From: an uncultured SAR86 cluster bacterium
GTDB lineage: Bacteria; Pseudomonadota; Gammaproteobacteria; Magnimaribacterales; D2472
Direction of reading: 5' to 3'
Length of the DNA: 64,000 nucleotides
NCBI GenBank assembly: GCA_943789005.1
Contig: CALSSL010000001.1
Span: 700,511 to 764,510, forward strand
Positions 1-10,606 of this stretch are shown piece after piece (position 1 is the first letter of the stretch; every line of letters starts with the position of its first letter). The notes under the pieces were generated by a model. That model was given only the letters and a program-made list of their open reading frames with translations, searched no databases and was not told the origin of the DNA. Made by a program: the position numbers and the translations under genes.

Positions 1-56
1 TGTGTGAAACGTATGACGAAGTATGACACTTTTTAAATATAATTGAAATATCAATG

Positions 57-65
57 TGTTATAAT
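57..65 (+). promoter_or_regulatory. extended -10 promoter element (TGtTATAAT) upstream of gltB
   Basis: Exact TGnTATAAT at 57-65. It overlaps the TTG used as the ORF start, so translation more likely starts at ATG 86. Confidence 0.55.
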
Positions 66-85
66 TGCTAAAAAACATTCTATTT

Positions 86-3000
86 ATGCCTGGATTATTT
101 AAAAAAAACGAATTCAAAGACAACTGTGGTTTTGGTCTAGTTGCAAATATTAATGGAGTTAAATCGCATAAAATTATTACTAGCTCAATAAACGCGCTTG
201 TTAGCATGACACACAGGGGCGGTGTTGGCTCTGATGGCAAAACAGGTGATGGTTGCGGGTTATTATTTGATATTGATCATCAGTACTTCATAGATATTAT
301 TAGCAAAGAACAAGGGATTGAGATTGAAGAAAATTTTGCAATAGCACAAGTTTTTTATAAAGAAGATCTTATTAAGACCCTTCCAAAAATAAAGAAAATT
401 CTTAAGAATGAAAATCTTCAACTTATTACACATCGCCTTGTTCCTACTCAAGAAAAAATCTTAGGAAAGATAGCATCTGAATGCATGCCTCAAATATATC
501 AATTATTTATAAAGCCTATGAATAAGGATTTTAGTCAAGATATTTTTGAAACAAGTTTAATACAGGCTAGAAAATTTATTGAAGAAATATATATGGATGA
601 TGAAGTTCTATACGTATGTAGCATGTCTTCTAAGACAATAGTTTATAAAGGTCTTATGCTACCTAATGCAATCAAAGAGTTTTATATTGATTTAAATCAA
701 GAAAATTTTAAAGCATCCACGTGTGTCTTTCATCAGAGGTTCTCTACTAATACAAGTCCAAGATGGCATTTAGCCCAACCTTTTAGACTCCTTGCACATA
801 ATGGTGAAATAAATGCAATTAGAGGAAATAGAAATTGGGTTAAAGCTAGATCATCTAAGTTTTTAACTCCATTTATTCCAAAAATTCAAAAGTTCAAACA
901 GCTTGTTAATGAAACAGGCTCTGACTCATCATCCCTTGATAACATGATTGAACTTCTTGTTAAAGGAGGAGTAGATATTTTTAGAGCTATCAGAATGGTT
1001 CTTCCACCTGCTTGGCAAAATATTCAAACACTTGATCCAGATGTAAGAGGATTTCATGAATACAATTCAATGCATATGGAACCGTGGGATGGTCCTGCTG
1101 GAATTGTTATGGCAGATGGAAAATGGGCTATATGCGTCCTAGACCGAAATGGTTTGAGGCCTGCTAGATTTCAATTAAGTAAAGATAACATTATAACTAT
1201 TGCTTCTGAAACTGGAGTAAATCCAATTGATGAAAAGGATATTGTTAAGAAAGGAAGAGTAAAGCCTGGAGGTATGTTAGCAATAGATACATCAAAAGGT
1301 ATTATTTTTGATGAGACCTCTATCGACAATAACCTTAAGCAAAAATTTCCTTACAGGAAATGGTTAAAAGAAAACGCAATATATATTGAATCAAGGCTAG
1401 ATTCATATGAAGGTCCAGGACTTAAAAAATTTGAACCATCTAAATTTTTACAATCATCAAAACTCTTTCTTTTATTTAAAGAAGAGAGAACATCGGTTAT
1501 AAAGCCGCTAGCTATAGATTCTCAAGAAGGTACAGGGTCTATGGGTGACGATACGGCTCTAGCAGTCATGAGTAAAATGCATAGACAAATATATGATTTT
1601 TTTAGGCAGCAATTTGCTCAAGTAACAAATCCTCCCATTGATTCTTTGAGAGAAGCAGCGGTAATGACCCTTGAGACCTGTTATGGTCCTGAGCTTAATA
1701 TATATGAAGAAACACCAGATCATGCTAAAAGACTTGTAACAACCTCACCTGTATTATCTTATAGAAAGTTAAATTCAATTTTAAATAATCCTTACTTTAA
1801 ATCTATTGAAATTAATTTATCTTTTAGTGAAAACTCTAACCTTGATACCGCAATCAAAAAACTTCAAGATGAAGTTGTTGCTAAAGTTAAAAAAGGAGCT
1901 TCAATAATACATTTAATTGAAGATTTACCGCAAGAAGGTAACTTACCAATTAATGCATTATTAGCAGTTGGATCTGTTCATCAGCGCCTTGTAAAACTTG
2001 GTTTAAGATCTGATGCAAACATAATAGTTACATCATCTTCTGCTAGAGACACACATCAGATCGCATGCTTAATAGGTTTTGGTGCAACGGCTGTATATCC
2101 AACTTTGGCATATCAAACAATACTCGATCTTACTCATAGGAACGAATTAAAGGGTGATGCTCATGAAAATTGCTCACGCTACAGAAAAGGAGTTAATAAA
2201 GGCCTTTTAAAAATTATTTCGAAGATGGGTATCTCAACTATTTCAAGCTATAGAGGTTCTCAACTTTTTGAAATAGTTGGACTTGATAAAGATGTGGTTG
2301 ATTTATGTTTTACTAATACAGAAAGCAGAGTCAGAGGTAAAAAGCTAAAAGATTTAGATTTAGAATTAAGATCTCTAAATGAGTACGCACGTTCAAATAT
2401 TGCTGATATGAATGTTGGAGGATTGCTTAAGTACATTCATGGTGGTGAGTATCATACTTATAACCCCGAAATAGTTAAAAAACTTCAAGAGGCGGTTAAT
2501 TCAGGTTCAAATAATATTTATCAAGAGTATGCTTCACTAGTAGATAATAGACCACCAGCAATGTTACGAGATTTATTAGAAGTTAATACTGGTAAAGAAA
2601 AAATTGACATAAACAAAGTTGAATCGCAAAAAAAGATATTAAATAGATTTGATTCAGCTGGAATGAGTTTAGGCGCTTTATCACCTAAAGCTCATGAAAC
2701 ATTGGCCGAGGCAATGAATTCACTTGGCGGGCGCTCTAATTCTGGTGAAGGTGGAGAGGCTGTAGAGAGGTATGGAACTCTCAAAATGTCTAAAATTAAA
2801 CAAATAGCCTCCGGAAGATTTGGTGTAACTCCACACTATCTAGTTAATGCAGAAGTACTTCAAATTAAAATTGCTCAAGGTGCAAAACCTGGCGAGGGTG
2901 GTCAATTACCTGGTGGTAAAGTTAATAAGCTTATTGCAAAACTTAGATATTCTACACCCGGAGTGACTCTTATATCACCACCACCACATCATGATATTTA

Positions 3001-4519
3001 TTCTATTGAAGATTTAGCCCAATTAATTTATGACTTAAAAGAGGTAAATCCTAAGGCTTTAGTGTCAGTAAAGCTTGTATCAGAGCCTGGCGTAGGAACA
3101 ATAGCATCTGGTGTTGCTAAAGCATACGCTGATTTGATAACAATCTCAGGCCATGATGGTGGAACAGGTGCCAGTCCGTTAACCTCAATAAGATATGCTG
3201 GGTCACCATGGGAGCTGGGACTAGCTGAGGCACATCAAAGTCTCAGAGATAGCGGTTTAAGGCATAAAGTACGTCTGCAAGCTGATGGTGGAATGAAAAC
3301 AGGTCTAGATGTTATTAAGGCTGCGATATTGGGTGCAGAATCATTTGGTTTCGGCACTGGTCCAATGATAGCTATGGGCTGTAAATATTTGCGAATATGC
3401 CATTTAAATAATTGCGCCACTGGAGTAGCAACACAAAGAGATGATTTGATTAATCATCATTTTGTAGGCGAGAAAGAGCGTGTAATGAATTATTTTAAAT
3501 TTATTGCTGATGATGTTAGAGAGCATTTAAGTAAAATGGGAGTTAGTAAGTTTGAGAACATTATTGGACAAACTCAGTATTTAGAAAAAATAAAAGATTT
3601 AGATCAACAATACAAATCAATTGACTTAACTGATCTTCTCTACAAAGACCAAGCGCTGAATGAGTCATTTTATTGCACCTCAAATAAGAATAAGCCTTGG
3701 GATAAAGGATTGTTGGCAAGAAAAGTTCTAAAACAAATAAAATCTTCAATTGATAACAATGAATCAATTCATATAAATACTCGAATATCTAATACCGATA
3801 GATCATTTGGAGCATTAATATCAGGATATATAGCAGATAAACATGGCGAGGCAGGATTAAAAAAACCAATAACAATAAATTTAAAGGGTTCTGCAGGCCA
3901 AAGTTTTGGTTGTTGGAATGCTAATGGATTAATTCTAAATATAGATGGTGATGCCAATGATTATGTTGGAAAAGGAATGAATGGCGGAAGAATTGTAGTT
4001 AAAAATAGTTATGAGTATGCATCTTCTGAACAAAATCCTTCTTTGGCAGGTAATACCTGTTTATATGGAGCTACTGGTGGAGAGCTTTTTATCTCTGGAA
4101 GGGCTGGTGAAAGATTTGCAGTAAGAAATTCAGGTGCAAATGCTGTAATAGAAGGAGCAGGTGATCACTGTTGTGAGTATATGACAGGTGGCCATGTAAC
4201 AGTCCTTGGCTCAGTTGGAGCAAACTTTGGAGCTGGTATGACAGGGGGTTTTGCATATGTTTTAGACGAGGATAGAACTTTTTTTGATAACTGTAATAGG
4301 GGCTTGGTTAATCTTGAAAGGATTACAACTGAAGATATGCAATCTCATAGAAAGCATTTAAAAGAGATTATAAACAAACATTACAAGCATACAAATAGCC
4401 AGAAAGCTAAAGACTTAGTTGATGATTTTGATAAATATGAGCCTTATTTTTGGCTTGTAATACCCGCAGCATCTAATATTCAAGATTTGCTTAAGGCAAC
4501 TACTGCAAATGCTGCTTAA
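86..4519 (+). CDS. gltB: glutamate synthase large subunit (GltB)
   Basis: ORF 65-4519. N-terminal CGFGLVA after a short propeptide (class II amidotransferase Cys nucleophile), FMN/Fe-S domain motifs (SGHDGGTGASPLTSI, CHLNNCATGVATQ) and a C-terminal GXGXG-type domain. ATG at 86 preferred over TTG at 65. Confidence 0.95.
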   Translation: MPGLFKKNEFKDNCGFGLVANINGVKSHKIITSSINALVSMTHRGGVGSDGKTGDGCGLLFDIDHQYFIDIISKEQGIEIEENFAIAQVFYKEDLIKTLPKIKKILKNENLQLITHRLVPTQEKILGKIASECMPQIYQLFIKPMNKDFSQDIFETSLIQARKFIEEIYMDDEVLYVCSMSSKTIVYKGLMLPNAIKEFYIDLNQENFKASTCVFHQRFSTNTSPRWHLAQPFRLLAHNGEINAIRGNRNWVKARSSKFLTPFIPKIQKFKQLVNETGSDSSSLDNMIELLVKGGVDIFRAIRMVLPPAWQNIQTLDPDVRGFHEYNSMHMEPWDGPAGIVMADGKWAICVLDRNGLRPARFQLSKDNIITIASETGVNPIDEKDIVKKGRVKPGGMLAIDTSKGIIFDETSIDNNLKQKFPYRKWLKENAIYIESRLDSYEGPGLKKFEPSKFLQSSKLFLLFKEERTSVIKPLAIDSQEGTGSMGDDTALAVMSKMHRQIYDFFRQQFAQVTNPPIDSLREAAVMTLETCYGPELNIYEETPDHAKRLVTTSPVLSYRKLNSILNNPYFKSIEINLSFSENSNLDTAIKKLQDEVVAKVKKGASIIHLIEDLPQEGNLPINALLAVGSVHQRLVKLGLRSDANIIVTSSSARDTHQIACLIGFGATAVYPTLAYQTILDLTHRNELKGDAHENCSRYRKGVNKGLLKIISKMGISTISSYRGSQLFEIVGLDKDVVDLCFTNTESRVRGKKLKDLDLELRSLNEYARSNIADMNVGGLLKYIHGGEYHTYNPEIVKKLQEAVNSGSNNIYQEYASLVDNRPPAMLRDLLEVNTGKEKIDINKVESQKKILNRFDSAGMSLGALSPKAHETLAEAMNSLGGRSNSGEGGEAVERYGTLKMSKIKQIASGRFGVTPHYLVNAEVLQIKIAQGAKPGEGGQLPGGKVNKLIAKLRYSTPGVTLISPPPHHDIYSIEDLAQLIYDLKEVNPKALVSVKLVSEPGVGTIASGVAKAYADLITISGHDGGTGASPLTSIRYAGSPWELGLAEAHQSLRDSGLRHKVRLQADGGMKTGLDVIKAAILGAESFGFGTGPMIAMGCKYLRICHLNNCATGVATQRDDLINHHFVGEKERVMNYFKFIADDVREHLSKMGVSKFENIIGQTQYLEKIKDLDQQYKSIDLTDLLYKDQALNESFYCTSNKNKPWDKGLLARKVLKQIKSSIDNNESIHINTRISNTDRSFGALISGYIADKHGEAGLKKPITINLKGSAGQSFGCWNANGLILNIDGDANDYVGKGMNGGRIVVKNSYEYASSEQNPSLAGNTCLYGATGGELFISGRAGERFAVRNSGANAVIEGAGDHCCEYMTGGHVTVLGSVGANFGAGMTGGFAYVLDEDRTFFDNCNRGLVNLERITTEDMQSHRKHLKEIINKHYKHTNSQKAKDLVDDFDKYEPYFWLVIPAASNIQDLLKATTANAA

Positions 4520-5586
4520 TTAAAAGCTTTTCTTAGACTATTTGGATTATATTTATTGGTTTTGAAAGCATTCCCTTTCTCATTAACTAAGATTAAATTC
4601 AACTTACCCTGTGATACTTTTTTGTCGTTAAGAATGTAGCCCTTAAGATCATTGAATGAATATTTTGAGTAATCTATCTTTAAGCCTAATGACTCAATAA
4701 GATTGATCATGTCATCAAGTTGATATGATTTAATGTGGCCTTCAAAAAAAGATATTTTTGCAGCTATAACCATGCCTAAGGTTACGGCTGCTCCATGAGA
4801 AAGCCCTTTATATTTATTATGAGCCTCTATAGCATGACCAAAAGTATGACCAAAATTAAGAATCGCTCTTATCCCATTCTCTTTTTCATCATTTGTAACT
4901 ATTTTGGATTTAGTTTTAATAGATTCTTCAATTATCTCCTCAAGTACATTTAATTTTTTTGATTTAATTTTTTCAGCATTTATCTGTATAAATTTATACA
5001 ACTTACTATTTCCAATAAATGCATACTTTGTAACTTCGCCTAAACCAGATTTATATTCTTCATCTGAAAGAGTTTCTAAGAACTTCGTACTTATAAGAAC
5101 AAGAGTTGGGTTATAAAATGAACCAATAAGATTTTTACCCTGTTTGATATTAATTGCAGTTTTTCCACCCACAGAAGAATCAACTTGAGCTAATAGAGTT
5201 GTTGGTATTTGGATGAAATCAATACCTCTAAGATATGTTGCTGCACAAAAGCCTGTCATATCGCCAACCACTCCGCCGCCAAGAGCAATCATACAATCTG
5301 ATCTATCAAATTTTAGATAAGCTAACTTTTCTAAAATATTTTTATAAGTATTAAAAGATTTGGATTTTTCACCTTTGTCTATTGTGTGTAGAAAGATATT
5401 TTTTTTACTCTTTAAAACTAATTTTAGTTCTTTAATATATTTCTCTGGTATGCCTGAATCAGTAATAATAAGAACTTTATTTTTATTTTTTAGATGAGCT
5501 AAAAGATTTTTCTTATTCACTGCATTTTTAGCAATGATTACATCATATTTTGAAGGACCTTTTCCAACTGTGACAATTTTAGCCAT
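4516..5586 (-). CDS. aroB: 3-dehydroquinate synthase
   Basis: 356 aa; ALGGGVVGDMTGFCAATYLRGIDFIQIPTTLLAQVDSSVGGKTAIN and NFGHTFGHAIE motifs; adjacent to aroK. Confidence 0.95.
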   Translation of the reverse strand: MAKIVTVGKGPSKYDVIIAKNAVNKKNLLAHLKNKNKVLIITDSGIPEKYIKELKLVLKSKKNIFLHTIDKGEKSKSFNTYKNILEKLAYLKFDRSDCMIALGGGVVGDMTGFCAATYLRGIDFIQIPTTLLAQVDSSVGGKTAINIKQGKNLIGSFYNPTLVLISTKFLETLSDEEYKSGLGEVTKYAFIGNSKLYKFIQINAEKIKSKKLNVLEEIIEESIKTKSKIVTNDEKENGIRAILNFGHTFGHAIEAHNKYKGLSHGAAVTLGMVIAAKISFFEGHIKSYQLDDMINLIESLGLKIDYSKYSFNDLKGYILNDKKVSQGKLNLILVNEKGNAFKTNKYNPNSLRKAFN

Positions 5587-6088
5587 AGTTTTTTACTAAT
5601 TTTATTATCTCTGCAGAAACTTGTTGGCTAGACTTTCCTTCGGTATTCACGACATAATCAGACACCTCCTCATAAAGACTCTCTCTAGCCACATGGAGCT
5701 CTTTAAGAATTTTTCCTGGATCCCCATTTTTTAGAAGAGGCCTATCTTTATCTTTGGATGTTCTATCAAGCTGAACTTCTATAGGAGTTGCTAAATAAAA
5801 AACAGTTCCTCTTGAAGAAAGAAGCTCTCTATTTAATTCTGAAAGAATTATCCCACCGCCTGTAGATAATACGATAGAATTTTGTTGTACCATTTCTTCG
5901 AGTATTTGACTCTCTCTTTTTCTAAAACCTTCTTCGCCTTCAAGATCAAATATCCAATCAATTGAAGCGCCGGTTCTAGATTCTATTTCTTCATCCGTAT
6001 CAAAGAAATTTAAAAATAGTTCACTAGAAATAATTTTTCCAACTGTTGATTTTCCTGATCCCATGGGACCAACTATAAAAATATTCAT
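5579..6088 (-). CDS. aroK: shikimate kinase
   Basis: 169 aa; GPMGSGKST P-loop, DTDEEIE, LSTGGGII motifs. Confidence 0.93.
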   Translation of the reverse strand: MNIFIVGPMGSGKSTVGKIISSELFLNFFDTDEEIESRTGASIDWIFDLEGEEGFRKRESQILEEMVQQNSIVLSTGGGIILSELNRELLSSRGTVFYLATPIEVQLDRTSKDKDRPLLKNGDPGKILKELHVARESLYEEVSDYVVNTEGKSSQQVSAEIIKLVKNYG

Positions 6089-6193
6089 ATATGATTTATC
6101 TTTTGATTATAATTATTTTACCACCGAACTATAAAAAATAGTTTTTTTGATAATAAAAGATGTAATCTAGAGAAACAATATTCTTAAAAACTT

Positions 6194-8635
6194 ATGTTAA
6201 AAATAATTAAATTTCTTTTTTGGATAAGCATTTCAAGTTGTGTGCTAGCAATACTAATTATATTGGGTTCATTTTTAACAATTAGACCGTCTTTACCAGA
6301 AATTTCACTTGTTGATGAAGCTCAGTTACAAATGCCGCTAAAAGTATATACAGAGGATGGAGTATTAATTGGTGAATTTGGAGAGATTAAAAGAAGACCG
6401 CTTAGTTTTGAAGATATACCTCTAAATATTAAAAATGCATTTCTAGCGGCAGAAGATGATCGATTTTTTTATCATCAAGGCATTAGTTACACCGGTTTGA
6501 TTAGATCATTTATTAGGTGCTTGAGTCCAAGGGGGTGTTATGGCGGCGGCGGTACTATTTCAATGCAAGTAGTTCGAGGCTATCTTCTTACAAGAGATCA
6601 AACAATTGTAAGAAAGGTTAAAGAAATATTTTTAGCATTGGAGCTGGAGGGAGAGCTAAGTAAAGAAGAGATTTTTGAGCTATACGTAAATAGAAATTTT
6701 TTTGGCAATAGGTCCTATGGTATTGAAGCTGCTGCAAACACTTATTTTAATAAAAGCAGTCTAGATCTTACTTTGTCAGAGTCTGCTGCAATTGCAGCAA
6801 TGGCACAATCTCCATCAAGAATAAATGCTATCAAGGCTCCTGAAAGAACAAAACAAAGAAGAAATTGGATTTTGTCCAGAATGCTTAAACTTAGAATGAT
6901 TAATGAAAATGAATTTGATAATGCTATAAATTCATCGCTGATAATTTCAAGAAATATCGATTTATATGAAGTCGATGGAAGATTTTTAGCTGAACTCGCT
7001 AGGCAAGATATTATTTCAAGATACGGATTGATGGCATACAAGAATGGTTGGTCTGTATTCACTACAATCAATTCAAAATCTCAAGAAAATGCAAATTTAA
7101 ACGTTATTACACAACTTGCTGAATATGATAAAAGACATGGCTGGAAAGAGGCACAAAATTTTGTAGATTTATTTTCAAACGAGCAACTTCAAAGTTTATC
7201 TGAATTAAATATTGATTTTATTTTAGACGAAGTAATGGATTTCAATTCTTTTGAAGATGAAACAAGTCTCTTAAATAGTATCAATGAGATATTTGAAGAC
7301 CTTCCTTTTTATAAAACACATTCAAAAGGCATAGTAATTAACTTTAAAGACAATAATCTTTATTTCATAAATGAAGAATTAGAAATAGACTCAATTTCTT
7401 GGTCATCTGAATACGAATGGGCAAGAAAAAGAATTTCAATTAATCAAAGAGGACCTAAACCAAATTCTTTTAAGGATTTTTTAAACGTTGGAGATTTTGT
7501 TTATTTTAAAAAAGAGGGAGGTTTTTTATTATTAGATCAAATACCAGAGGCTGAATCAGCTCTTGTTTCTATTAATCCAGGCTCTGGAGCAGTTAAAGCA
7601 TATGTAGGTGGCACAAGTTTTAATAAAAGTAACTTTGATAGAGTTCGCCTTTCTTATCCTCAATCAGGCTCAAGCTTTAAACCATTTATTTATGCCACAG
7701 CTCTTGCAGAAGGATATAATGCATCATCGTTAATAAATGATGCACCAATTGCTTTTGATGATAAGAATCTTGAAAGTGTTTGGCGGCCACAAAACTATAC
7801 TGGAAAATTTTATGGCCCAACCTCTATAAGAGATGCATTGATACGCTCAATTAATATTGTTTCTATTAAATTGCTCAGAGAAATTGGAATCAGCAAGTCT
7901 CATGATTTTATTCAAAATTTTGGATTTGAGAAATCAAGACTGCCATCTGATCTTTCTTTGGCACTAGGTTCTGGAAATTTTTCACCTGCAGAGATGGCTC
8001 GTGCGTTTGGTGTTATTGCAAATGGCGGATATTTAGTTGATCCTTATTATATTTCAAGAATTGAAGACCGAGATGGAAATATTATTTATTCGCATAATGA
8101 TTATATAAATCTTAAGGAAAATACAGAAATTAAAGCCTTTCCTTGGCTAAATACTCTGGAGATGAATATTAATAAGCCATATTTTTTGATAGAACCTAAG
8201 CTTCAAACGGAACCGGTTATAGATGAAAGAGTTGCCTTTCTTGTCAAAGATATATTGCAGGAATTTATGCAAAGCGGAACTGCTGGTAGAAAGTCTTCTT
8301 TTTTAAATAGAAAAGATATAGCAGGTAAGACCGGAACTACCAATGATGCAGTTAGCACTTGGTTTTCAGGATTTCATGAGGATTTAGTAACAACGGTATG
8401 GGTTGGTACAGATGATTTTTCATCACTAGGTGAAAATGAGTTTGGATCAACCATAGCTCTACCAATATGGCTAAATTATATGAGTAAAGAATTAAATAAC
8501 TTATTAATAAAAGAGAAAAACATACCAGAAGGATTATCTTTTGCAAGAGTAAATAAAAAAACCGGCAAGATTGATAACTCAGAAGATATTGATACTTATT
8601 TTGAGTTGATTCTTGATGAAAATTTAGAGAATTAG
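6194..8635 (+). CDS. mrcA: penicillin-binding protein 1A (bifunctional glycosyltransferase/transpeptidase)
   Basis: 813 aa; GT51 motif AAEDDRFFYHQGI, transpeptidase SSFKPFIY and KTGTTND; divergent from aroK. Confidence 0.93.
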   Translation: MLKIIKFLFWISISSCVLAILIILGSFLTIRPSLPEISLVDEAQLQMPLKVYTEDGVLIGEFGEIKRRPLSFEDIPLNIKNAFLAAEDDRFFYHQGISYTGLIRSFIRCLSPRGCYGGGGTISMQVVRGYLLTRDQTIVRKVKEIFLALELEGELSKEEIFELYVNRNFFGNRSYGIEAAANTYFNKSSLDLTLSESAAIAAMAQSPSRINAIKAPERTKQRRNWILSRMLKLRMINENEFDNAINSSLIISRNIDLYEVDGRFLAELARQDIISRYGLMAYKNGWSVFTTINSKSQENANLNVITQLAEYDKRHGWKEAQNFVDLFSNEQLQSLSELNIDFILDEVMDFNSFEDETSLLNSINEIFEDLPFYKTHSKGIVINFKDNNLYFINEELEIDSISWSSEYEWARKRISINQRGPKPNSFKDFLNVGDFVYFKKEGGFLLLDQIPEAESALVSINPGSGAVKAYVGGTSFNKSNFDRVRLSYPQSGSSFKPFIYATALAEGYNASSLINDAPIAFDDKNLESVWRPQNYTGKFYGPTSIRDALIRSINIVSIKLLREIGISKSHDFIQNFGFEKSRLPSDLSLALGSGNFSPAEMARAFGVIANGGYLVDPYYISRIEDRDGNIIYSHNDYINLKENTEIKAFPWLNTLEMNINKPYFLIEPKLQTEPVIDERVAFLVKDILQEFMQSGTAGRKSSFLNRKDIAGKTGTTNDAVSTWFSGFHEDLVTTVWVGTDDFSSLGENEFGSTIALPIWLNYMSKELNNLLIKEKNIPEGLSFARVNKKTGKIDNSEDIDTYFELILDENLEN

Positions 8636-9201
8636 TTTTTAAATATATTGATACTAAGCAAATCCCATACATTTTCAATGTAATTGCTAGGCGAATCCTT
8701 AAATTTAGACCTGATATATCTTCCTACATTACCCTCAAGACAAGTTGCTATCAGTTGAGCAGAAATGCCGGGTGTAGCTATTAAATTATCAGAGTCTTCT
8801 GCAAGCATCTGTTTAATTGATAATTCCAATCTCTCAAAAAATTGATTAACCGAGTCAGATACATTTTGTTCATCTGAAGAAAGAGCTTCTCTGGATATTA
8901 GCCTGGCAAAACCCTTATTTTTTTCAATAAAAATCATAAAAAATAAAAAAGTATTTTTTACTTTTTCCTTAGGTTTTAAGTCAGATTTCTTTAGTTCAGA
9001 GCATTTGTTAAAAATAGCATCATCACAAAAAGAAAAAAGTTCTGCATAGATAGCTCTTTTGCTTGGAAAGTGTCTATATAAAGCGGCTTCAGTGATTTCT
9101 GATTTTTCAGCAAGAAGTGCAGTAGTAACTTTGGATAAATTTCTTTCCTCAAGAAGGCTTGCTAAAGATTGTAAAATAATATTTTTTCTATCATTTTTCA
9201 T
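8632..9201 (-). CDS. slmA: TetR-family nucleoid occlusion factor SlmA
   Basis: 189 aa; ILQSLASLLEE...VTTALLAEKSEITEAALYRHFPSK HTH and C-terminal FERLELSIKQML / CLEGNVGRYIRSKFKDSP match the SlmA pattern; located next to algC as in pseudomonads. Confidence 0.8.
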   Translation of the reverse strand: MKNDRKNIILQSLASLLEERNLSKVTTALLAEKSEITEAALYRHFPSKRAIYAELFSFCDDAIFNKCSELKKSDLKPKEKVKNTFLFFMIFIEKNKGFARLISREALSSDEQNVSDSVNQFFERLELSIKQMLAEDSDNLIATPGISAQLIATCLEGNVGRYIRSKFKDSPSNYIENVWDLLSINIFKN

Positions 9202-9204
9202 TGG

Positions 9205-10569
9205 CTAATCTAAATTTATATCAATATCTGGACAAATGCGAGATAGTTCTGAAATAAATTCGTCTTGAATTCGATTCATTGCTTCAAATGAATCTCCTTC
9301 AAACCTCAATACAAGTTTGGGTGTTGTATTAGATGCTCTTAATAGACCCCATCCGTCATCAAAATTAACCCTTAATCCATCTATAGTGATTTTCTTTCCT
9401 TTTAATCTTGATTCATTTATAAACTTTTTAACTATCTCAAATTTATTTTCATCCGTTACATTAATATTTAACTCTGGAGTTGAGAAAGAGTTAGGAAATC
9501 TTGAAAATATATCTGAAATTGAATCATCTGATTTTGCCAAGATTTCAGCAGCTCTGACTGCAGAATAAGGACCATCATCAAAGCCATACCATTTGTCATT
9601 AAAAAATATATGACCACTCATCTCCCCACCCAGTAATGCGTTATTCTTTTTAATTGCATTTTTTATATGAAAGTGACCTGTTGGAGACATAATAGGATTC
9701 CCGCCATTAATAGATATTATATTTTCTAGATGATTAGAGCACTTAACATCAAAGACTATCGCACCTTTTTTTTCTTTCAAAATATCTTCAGAAAATAACA
9801 TCATTTGTTTATCTGGAAATATCATCTCACCTTTATTGGTAATGAGTCCGACTCTATCGCCATCCCCATCAAATGCAAAACCAATATCTGCCTTTTGTTT
9901 TTGAACTTCTGAAATAATATCCTGGAGATTTTCTAGCTTGCCAGGGTCAGGGTGATGATTTGGAAAATTTCCATCAACATCACTATAAAGCTCAATCACT
10001 TCACATCCTAGCTGTTTAAACAAGTCTGGAGCGATGTGTCCTGCAACCCCATTTCCGCTATCTAGAACAACTTTTAAATTACTTAAATTCTCTTCAACAC
10101 TTTCAATAACTTCCTTTATGTAAGTTTTTTTTATGTCACTGTATGTTATTTGTCCACGCACTGCAGCATTTAATTCTTTCCCATCTTTAATAAGAGTTAA
10201 AATCTCATTTCCAGAAACAGAGCTGTTATTTATAACCATCTTTACGCCATTGTAATTTTTGGGATTATGACTGCCAGTAATCATTATTCCGCTTTTTGAT
10301 TTTTCTTTCTTTGCAGCAAAATATAACATTGGACTGGTAGCTAGTCCGATGCAATTCACATCTATGCCGCAATTTAATATAGCTTCACAGAAGCTGGTAA
10401 GCAGAGATTCGCCTGATAACCTTCCATCTCTACCAACAGCAATTGAGTCTACTCCTTCTGCTTTACATTTTTTTGCTATACCAAAAGCTATATCCTTCAT
10501 AACCAACTCGTTTATTTCTTCGGGATAAGTCCCTCTAATATCATTTTCTCTAAATATTGTCTCTTGCAT
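9205..10569 (-). CDS. algC: phosphomannomutase/phosphoglucomutase
   Basis: 454 aa; REND IRGTYPEE start, MITGSHNPKNYNG, FDGDGDRVG motifs. Confidence 0.9.
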   Translation of the reverse strand: MQETIFRENDIRGTYPEEINELVMKDIAFGIAKKCKAEGVDSIAVGRDGRLSGESLLTSFCEAILNCGIDVNCIGLATSPMLYFAAKKEKSKSGIMITGSHNPKNYNGVKMVINNSSVSGNEILTLIKDGKELNAAVRGQITYSDIKKTYIKEVIESVEENLSNLKVVLDSGNGVAGHIAPDLFKQLGCEVIELYSDVDGNFPNHHPDPGKLENLQDIISEVQKQKADIGFAFDGDGDRVGLITNKGEMIFPDKQMMLFSEDILKEKKGAIVFDVKCSNHLENIISINGGNPIMSPTGHFHIKNAIKKNNALLGGEMSGHIFFNDKWYGFDDGPYSAVRAAEILAKSDDSISDIFSRFPNSFSTPELNINVTDENKFEIVKKFINESRLKGKKITIDGLRVNFDDGWGLLRASNTTPKLVLRFEGDSFEAMNRIQDEFISELSRICPDIDINLD

Positions 10570-10606
10570 TATTAGTCAATCCTTTTGTTATTTTGATTAG
10601 TTTGTC

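Noticed and set aside
6127-6149. AACTAT-AAAAA-ATAGTT followed by T7 in the aroK/mrcA spacer, terminator-like
   Set aside because: Very weak all-AT stem (one GC pair per arm), and no upstream gene in this orientation ends here, since the spacer is divergent
6742-7071. 109-aa antisense ORF in mrcA
   Set aside because: Antisense to conserved PBP1A coding sequence; no support
8352-8678. 108-aa minus-strand ORF across the mrcA/slmA junction
   Set aside because: Antisense to well-supported mrcA and slmA; no recognisable domain; low-complexity composition
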